DNA of 18,208 bases from CAYTET01 sp964436975 (GTDB lineage: Bacteria > Bacillota_I > Bacilli_A > Erysipelotrichales > Erysipelotrichaceae). Position 1 is the stretch's first letter. Every line of letters starts with the position of its first letter. Positions 14,176 to 18,208 of the stretch are shown here, piece by piece. Where the stretch lies: assembly GCA_964436975.1 (NCBI GenBank), contig CAYTET010000044.1:1-18208 (forward strand). The letters are read 5' to 3'. Both the position numbers and the translations under genes were made by a program. The notes under the pieces are model-generated. The model searched no databases, was not told where the DNA came from, and saw nothing but the letters and a program-made list of their open reading frames with translations.

Positions 14176-14918
14176 GCCGCTATAAAGCCGTTGTCGGCTA
14201 TGACGGCACTGCCTATTCCGGCTGGCAGGTGCAGCCTTACGGCTGGACGGTCGCCGGCCAGATTGAAGAAGCCCTTTTTAAACTGACCGGAACGGCCATT
14301 GCGATTACCGGCGCCGGCCGGACCGATGCCGGAGTGCACAGCCGGGGCCAGGTCTTTCATTTTGACTGCTCTAAAACGACTATCAAGGATTACGCCGCTG
14401 CCCTGAATGCGGTTTTGCCCCGTGATATTTATGTATATTCCTGTCAGATGGCAGCGGCTGATTTTCATGCCCGGTTTGATGCCCGTTATAAAGAATATGA
14501 ATACTGTCTTGATGACGGACCGTTTGAACCAACCCGGCGCAACTGTACCTTATTTGTCAGCCCGGTATTAGATGAAGCGGCTATGCAGCAGGCGGCCGCT
14601 GCTTTTATCGGTCAACATGACTTTACCAGTTTCAATGCTTCTTCCCGGCGCGAGTATCCTGACCAGCACCGGACAATATATGATATCCGCATTGAAAGAA
14701 GCGGCCATGTGGTTTCTTGCCGCTACTGGGGTGACGGTTTTCTGCGTCACCAGATCCGCATGATGACGGCGGCTCTGATTCAGGCCGGTTATCATAAAAC
14801 GGATGCTGCTCAGATTGCCGACCAGCTGGCCGCCTGTGATAAAAGAGCGGTCAGTTATAATCTGCCGCCCTGCGGTCTGTATCTTAACAGGGTCAGTTAT
14901 AATGACTATCCGGATTAA
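14172..14918 (+). CDS. truA: tRNA pseudouridine(38-40) synthase TruA
   Basis: Converts uridine to pseudouridine at positions 38-40 of the tRNA anticodon arm. 248 residues, the normal length. Catalytic Asp52 is in GAGRTDAGVHS; the N-terminal VGYDGTAYSGWQVQP, KEYEYCLD, DFTSFNASSR and GDGFLRHQIRMM motifs are all in place. It begins by an ATGA overlap with ecfT. The order ecfA1-ecfA2-ecfT-truA is conserved in many Firmicutes, usually between rplQ and rplM-rpsI. Those ribosomal genes are missing here, replaced by kptA and a GNAT gene. Confidence 0.96.
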   Translation: MSRYKAVVGYDGTAYSGWQVQPYGWTVAGQIEEALFKLTGTAIAITGAGRTDAGVHSRGQVFHFDCSKTTIKDYAAALNAVLPRDIYVYSCQMAAADFHARFDARYKEYEYCLDDGPFEPTRRNCTLFVSPVLDEAAMQQAAAAFIGQHDFTSFNASSRREYPDQHRTIYDIRIERSGHVVSCRYWGDGFLRHQIRMMTAALIQAGYHKTDAAQIADQLAACDKRAVSYNLPPCGLYLNRVSYNDYPD

Positions 14919-14932
14919 GGACGGGCCAAGCG

Positions 14933-15373
14933 ATGATAATAAGAGAAATGACCATTGGTGATTATCAAGAGGTCTTTGCCTTATGGATGGCCACTCCGGG
15001 GATGGGACTGAACGAGACTGACGATTCCCGCCAGGGCATCAGCCGGTATCTGCAGCGCAATCCTTCAACCTGTTTTGTGGCCGTTCAGAATAATAGTATC
15101 TGCGGGGTGATTCTGGCCGGCCATGACGGCCGCCGGGGTCTTATTCACCATACCGCGGTGGCCCGGGCCAGCCAGCATCAGGGTATCGGAACAGCTCTGG
15201 TCAAAGCTGTACTGGCTGCTTTGAAAAAGCAGGGGATTCACAAGGTGTTTCTGGTGGCCTATAAAAACAATGCGGATGGCAATGCCTTCTGGCAGAAGCA
15301 GGGCTTCAATGTGCGGGATGACCTGGTTTACCGGGACTATTCCCTTAGCCAGTTGACTAAAATTGATACCTGA
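14933..15373 (+). CDS. GNAT family N-acetyltransferase
   Basis: 146 residues with the complete GNAT core. The acetyl-CoA loop is QHQGIGTALV (81-90), preceded by a beta strand LIHHTAVA, and the C-terminal AFWQKQGFNVRDDLVYRDY is typical. The strand order resembles the YpeA/RimI-like group. The substrate (small amine, protein N-terminus or drug) cannot be told. It starts 14 bases after truA with AAGGA 11 bases upstream, so it probably ends the ecf-truA transcript. No terminator is seen before the tRNA. Confidence 0.88.
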   Translation: MIIREMTIGDYQEVFALWMATPGMGLNETDDSRQGISRYLQRNPSTCFVAVQNNSICGVILAGHDGRRGLIHHTAVARASQHQGIGTALVKAVLAALKKQGIHKVFLVAYKNNADGNAFWQKQGFNVRDDLVYRDYSLSQLTKIDT

Positions 15374-15400
15374 TTAATCTGGGAACAGTAAAAGGCAGTC

Positions 15401-15429
15401 TTGCACCATTTTGGTCTTATGGTTATAAT
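15401..15429 (+). promoter_or_regulatory. Promoter of tRNA-Leu
   Basis: TTGCAC (15401-15406), 17-base gap, TATAAT (15424-15429), ending 10 bases before the tRNA. Confidence 0.8.
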
Positions 15430-15439
15430 TAATCAGCAC

Positions 15440-15524
15440 GCACCGGTGGCGGAATTGGTATACGCGTACGTTTGAGGGGCGTATGACGCAAGTCATGTGA
15501 GTTCAAGTCTCATCCGGTGCACCA
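15440..15524 (+). tRNA. tRNA-Leu (GAG)
   Basis: 85 bases with encoded CCA. Acceptor arms GCACCGG (15440-15446) and CCGGTGC (15514-15520) then ACCA. Anticodon stem TACGT/GCGTA around loop TTGAGGG, anticodon GAG (15474-15476), which reads CUC/CUU leucine codons. A long variable arm (TGACGCAAGTCA) gives the class II form, and the T-loop TTCAAGT is standard. Confidence 0.97.
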
Positions 15525-15536
15525 ATTAGTTCAACC

Positions 15537-15566
15537 ATCCGGGGTAATACCCGGATTATGTTTTAT
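15537..15566 (+). terminator. Terminator after tRNA-Leu
   Basis: ATCCGGG (15537-15543) / CCCGGAT (15550-15556) with a 6-base loop, followed by TATGTTTTATT. Confidence 0.8.
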
Positions 15567-15567
15567 T

Positions 15568-15594
15568 TGCAACAATATTATTGTTAGCGGCGTT
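15568..15594 (+). promoter_or_regulatory. ECF-type promoter before the sigma gene, with inner palindrome
   Basis: TGCAAC (15568-15573), a 17-base gap and CGTT (15591-15594). This resembles the -35/-10 pair of the sigma-M/sigma-V kind and lies about 45 bases before the sigma gene start, so the factor may activate itself. AACAATATTATTGTT (15571-15585) is an inverted repeat lying between the two elements and could be an operator. Confidence 0.5.
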
Positions 15595-15635
15595 TACTAG
15601 TCAGATAGCGCCGCCATGAAAGGACTATGGCCTAA

Positions 15636-16145
15636 ATGCAGAAGCGCAATCCATCCACCGATCAGGATGTCAGACAGCTGGCTGAAAACATACTGAATCA
15701 GTATGGCAACAATATCCTCCGTTTAGCTTACTCCTATGTAGCTAACATGGATGATGCCCAGGATGTCTTACAGGAGACACTGCTGCAGGTAATGCGCAGT
15801 CAGCCTGTTTTTGAAAATGAAGAGCATGAAAAGGGCTGGCTGTTCCGGGTTGCTATCAACAAGGCCCAGGACAAGCTGCGCCACCGCAGCCGGCAGAATG
15901 CCGACCAGCTTAGTGATAATCTGGCGGCAGAGAGCCGTCAGGACCTTTCCTTTGTCTGGCAGGCCGTAGCGGAGCTGCCGGAGAAATACCGGATTGTAAT
16001 CCATCTGTTCTATCAGGAAGAAATGACCAGCGATGAAATCAGCAAGATAACGGGGCAGCGTTCTGCCACCGTCCGCAGTCTGTTATTCCGCGGCCGGCAG
16101 ATGCTGAAAGATAAGTTAAAGGAGGCCTACGACTTCGATGAATAA
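15636..16145 (+). CDS. ECF family RNA polymerase sigma factor
   Basis: 169 residues, the usual size of sigma-70 group 4 factors. Region 2 (about residues 22-60) has RLAYSYVANMDDAQDVLQETLLQV and region 4 (about 115-165) has AELPEKYRIVIHLFYQEEMTSDEISKITGQR with the helix-turn-helix SDEISKITGQRSATVRSLLFRG. It directs RNA polymerase to stress or surface promoters, held back by the anti-sigma protein encoded next. ATG 15636 follows AAAGGA at 11 bases. An ECF-type promoter upstream suggests self-activation. The next gene overlaps it by 8 bases. Confidence 0.92.
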   Translation: MQKRNPSTDQDVRQLAENILNQYGNNILRLAYSYVANMDDAQDVLQETLLQVMRSQPVFENEEHEKGWLFRVAINKAQDKLRHRSRQNADQLSDNLAAESRQDLSFVWQAVAELPEKYRIVIHLFYQEEMTSDEISKITGQRSATVRSLLFRGRQMLKDKLKEAYDFDE

Positions 16146-16773
16146 CCATAAAGCCAATAAATACCAGCAGGCCATGGCTCATATTGAGGTGACTGATAAT
16201 ATGCACACCCAAATTGATGCCGAACTGGATCAGCGGCTGCAGACCCTGGCCAACCGCCAGCCGGTGCCGTTTTTCCAATTTCACTGGAAGCCGTTTGCCC
16301 TGGCCGGCTCGGCAGCCCTGGTTATAGTTGCCTCGGTTCTGATTATCTGGCACCCGACGTTTGCCAGCCGGAGCGGTACGGACAGCACCGACCAGCCGGC
16401 GCAGAATGACAATCTGATGCTTTCCATGAATGCCAGTTATCTGGCTCCGTCATCGCTGCCCAGTGGCTATACCCAGGTTTCGGTGGCTAATGAAGCCGAT
16501 GCGGTGCAGATTATTTATACCAGCGCGGCTGATACTCTGACCTACAATGTCTGCTGGAACCAGTCGGCTGATTATTCGGTCAGCGAGGATAATACAACAG
16601 CTTTCATCGTCAATTCCATGATGGTGAGACTGACCGGGGACGGTACACGGTTTACCAAGGCCTGCTGGTCTGATTCGGAAAACCAGTATTCCCTGACCAG
16701 TGTTACCGGCATTACCGAAGCCGATATCAGTCTGATTATCAATAGCATGTCAATCTGCTATGCCACGGAATAA
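16138..16773 (+). CDS. Transmembrane anti-sigma factor, DUF4367-like
   Basis: 211 residues. The N-terminal 50 residues would bind the sigma factor in the cytoplasm; residues 52-71 (PFALAGSAALVIVASVLIIW) form one membrane helix. The outer part is a beta-rich domain of the DUF4367 type: SLPSGYTQVSV..., then TKACWSDSENQYSLTSVTGITEADISLIINSM, a usual C-terminal signature. Coupling by the 8-base overlap, and AGGAGG about 12 bases before ATG 16138, fix the start. An outer sensor domain suggests that it responds to envelope stress. Its stop codon lies in the stem of a terminator that separates it from the serpin gene. Confidence 0.85.
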   Translation: MNNHKANKYQQAMAHIEVTDNMHTQIDAELDQRLQTLANRQPVPFFQFHWKPFALAGSAALVIVASVLIIWHPTFASRSGTDSTDQPAQNDNLMLSMNASYLAPSSLPSGYTQVSVANEADAVQIIYTSAADTLTYNVCWNQSADYSVSEDNTTAFIVNSMMVRLTGDGTRFTKACWSDSENQYSLTSVTGITEADISLIINSMSICYATE

Positions 16774-16804
16774 GGACCATCTGATGTCTTTATTCCGTTT
16801 TTTA
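16765..16804 (+). terminator. Terminator overlapping the anti-sigma stop codon
   Basis: ACGGAATAAGGAC (16765-16777) pairs with GTCTTTATTCCGT (16786-16798), 13 bp with one G-T pair, followed by TTTTTT. The stop TAA is inside the stem. It either ends the sigma operon or attenuates the serpin gene 26 bases on. Confidence 0.88.
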
Positions 16805-16829
16805 TTCCTAAACAAAAGAGGTGGATAAA

Positions 16830-18104
16830 ATGAAGAGAGTCTTGAAAATTATTATGGCATTATCGGTTTTGTCAACTTTTGCCGGCTGCAGCCGCCAGAC
16901 CGCTGATATCCCGGATGCGGCCCAGTCAGTGGTATATCCGCAGTCTGTCGATCAGATGTCCTATGATGAATATCAAAGTTACAAGTCAGCTAATCCGGTT
17001 GATGAGACAATGCGCCAGGCCGTCAACAGTTTTGCGGTCAGCAGTGCCGTCAAGCTGTTTAACTCCGCCAGCGGCAATCTTAATTATTCACCGCTGTCCC
17101 TTTATTATGCGCTGGCCATCTGTGCCATGGGCGCTGAAGGAAATACGCAGACCGAACTGCTGGCGGCTTTGGGCTTTGCCGACACCGCATCTTTGGGCCG
17201 GCAATGCCAGAATCTCTTTAAGCAGCTTTACCAGTCCTCTGATTATGAAAAGTTGCTTATTGCCAATTCAATCTGGGTTGACAGTCAGGTCGGTGGCCAG
17301 GATATCAGTTTTAACACTGACTTTCTCAATACCGCGGCCGCCCAGTTCTATACTTCATGCTTTGAAGCTGACTTTGCGGATGCGGCCACAGCCAGCCGGA
17401 TCAGTGAATGGATCAGCCAGCAGACGGAAAATGTCCTGCATCCCCAGATTGTAACGACGGAGGATGAAGTGATTGATATCATCAATACGATTTATTATTA
17501 CAGCCGCTGGTCCAGTCCGCTGGACCCGGCCGGTCAGGATACCTTTACCACGGCCGCCGGAACGGTAAATACCGATTATCTGGCCACCAGTGCTTCGGGC
17601 AGTCTGTATTCTGGCACCGGTTATGTCCGGAGCAGTCTGAATCTGCGCAGCGGCTCGATTACTTTTGTTCTGCCGGCTGATGGCTATACCACTGACGATT
17701 TTCTAAATGATGAGGCCGCTCTGACCGCTGCCCTTACCCAGGGCCAGTGTCACCAGGGTCTGATCCAGTGGCGGCTGCCGGCCTTTGAATTTGACAACAC
17801 TTTTGATTTAGTAGACATGGTCAAGGCTTTGGGAATTGAGACGGCCTTCAGTATGAACGCTGATTTTTCCGGCATGACGGCTCAGCCTGTCTGTATCAGC
17901 CGCATCAGTCAGGGAAGTCATATCGGACTGGATCAGTACGGTTTGACCGCCGCGGCTTATACTGAGATAGTCATGGACGCTACTTCAATCGGCCCGCAGC
18001 AGCAGACCTATGAAATGATTATCAACAGACCGGCCATCTATACCATAAACAGTGATGACGGCACGATTCTGTTTATCGGCGTTTTAGCCAATCCGCAGGC
18101 CTAG
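16830..18104 (+). CDS. Lipoprotein serpin (serine protease inhibitor)
   Basis: 424 residues. MKRVLKIIMALSVLSTFAGC is a signal peptide with lipobox (Cys20), so the serpin is surface-anchored. The serpin body is complete: NLNYSPLSLYYALAICAMGAEGNT, IINTIYYYSRW and the C-terminal NRPAIYTI signature. The reactive loop begins at Gly371 (GLTAAAYT, hinge P15-P8); counting gives P1-P1' as Thr385-Ser386, a small-residue site suggesting elastase-like targets (inference). The Ala-rich hinge favours an inhibitory serpin, although Leu at P14 and Tyr at P9 are bulkier than in textbook hinges. AGAGGTGG 7 bases upstream supports ATG 16830. It lies directly behind the sigma/anti-sigma pair and may belong to its regulon. 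Confidence 0.92.
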   Translation: MKRVLKIIMALSVLSTFAGCSRQTADIPDAAQSVVYPQSVDQMSYDEYQSYKSANPVDETMRQAVNSFAVSSAVKLFNSASGNLNYSPLSLYYALAICAMGAEGNTQTELLAALGFADTASLGRQCQNLFKQLYQSSDYEKLLIANSIWVDSQVGGQDISFNTDFLNTAAAQFYTSCFEADFADAATASRISEWISQQTENVLHPQIVTTEDEVIDIINTIYYYSRWSSPLDPAGQDTFTTAAGTVNTDYLATSASGSLYSGTGYVRSSLNLRSGSITFVLPADGYTTDDFLNDEAALTAALTQGQCHQGLIQWRLPAFEFDNTFDLVDMVKALGIETAFSMNADFSGMTAQPVCISRISQGSHIGLDQYGLTAAAYTEIVMDATSIGPQQQTYEMIINRPAIYTINSDDGTILFIGVLANPQA

Positions 18105-18160
18105 CTGATGATACCGGCCGGCAGAATTGAATATAACGGCAGCGAAAGGAGGCCAGCTAT

Positions 18161-18208
18161 ATGGAGTATTTAGGCAGACAAGTTCTTCCCAAACGGCTCT
18201 TTAATGAA
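18161..18208 (+). CDS. Start of an unidentified gene (cut by window end)
   Basis: ATG 18161 with AAAGGAGG 8 bases before it opens a frame, MEYLGRQVLPKRLFNE, to the end of the window. The ribosome site is strong, so this is very likely real. Sixteen residues are too few to name it. Confidence 0.7.
   Translation, partial: MEYLGRQVLPKRLFNE

Overview
The window looks like a chromosomal stretch of a Bacillota (Firmicutes) bacterium of moderate GC. The evidence is strong Shine-Dalgarno sites, lipobox lipoproteins, sigma-A-like promoters, an ecfA1-ecfA2-ecfT-truA cluster, and sigma/anti-sigma genes of Gram-positive type. A gut Erysipelotrichia-like organism is plausible, but that is an inference. 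Two stretches, about 1-1750 and about 9430-11050, are visibly more AT-rich than the rest and look like accessory insertions in a GC-richer backbone.

Left island (1-1750): a possible degraded gene end, then a two-gene unit. It encodes a GNAT acetyltransferase joined to a PUA-like C-terminal region (broken by a one-base frameshift in an A-run) and an overlapping small ASCH-domain protein, closed by a strong terminator. Backbone part 1 (1750-9312): a MATE exporter; a convergent lipoprotein sharing its terminator; an M18 aminopeptidase; a second, Ig-like lipoprotein divergent from a membrane-anchored acidic protein with a C-terminal RraB-like domain, the two sharing a symmetric -10 element and a 15-bp palindrome; a CadD-type transporter; and a C45/acyltransferase-like Ntn hydrolase.

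Right island (9313-11050): about 420 bp without an intact gene (a remnant on the minus strand, then a long inverted repeat), followed by a DUF4143-type AAA ATPase. A tRNA-3'-end-like sequence lies at its right edge. Backbone part 2 (11088-18208): kptA (RNA 2'-phosphotransferase); the ECF vitamin-transporter energy module ecfA1-ecfA2-ecfT, translationally coupled to truA; a GNAT acetyltransferase; tRNA-Leu(GAG); and an ECF sigma factor/DUF4367-like anti-sigma pair with an ECF-type promoter in front. A lipoprotein serpin follows behind a terminator that may act as an attenuator. The window ends just inside a further gene that is not identifiable.

The candidates most worth following are the GNAT/PUA-like + ASCH pair, the RraB-like surface protein with its divergent lipoprotein, and the sigma/anti-sigma/serpin unit.
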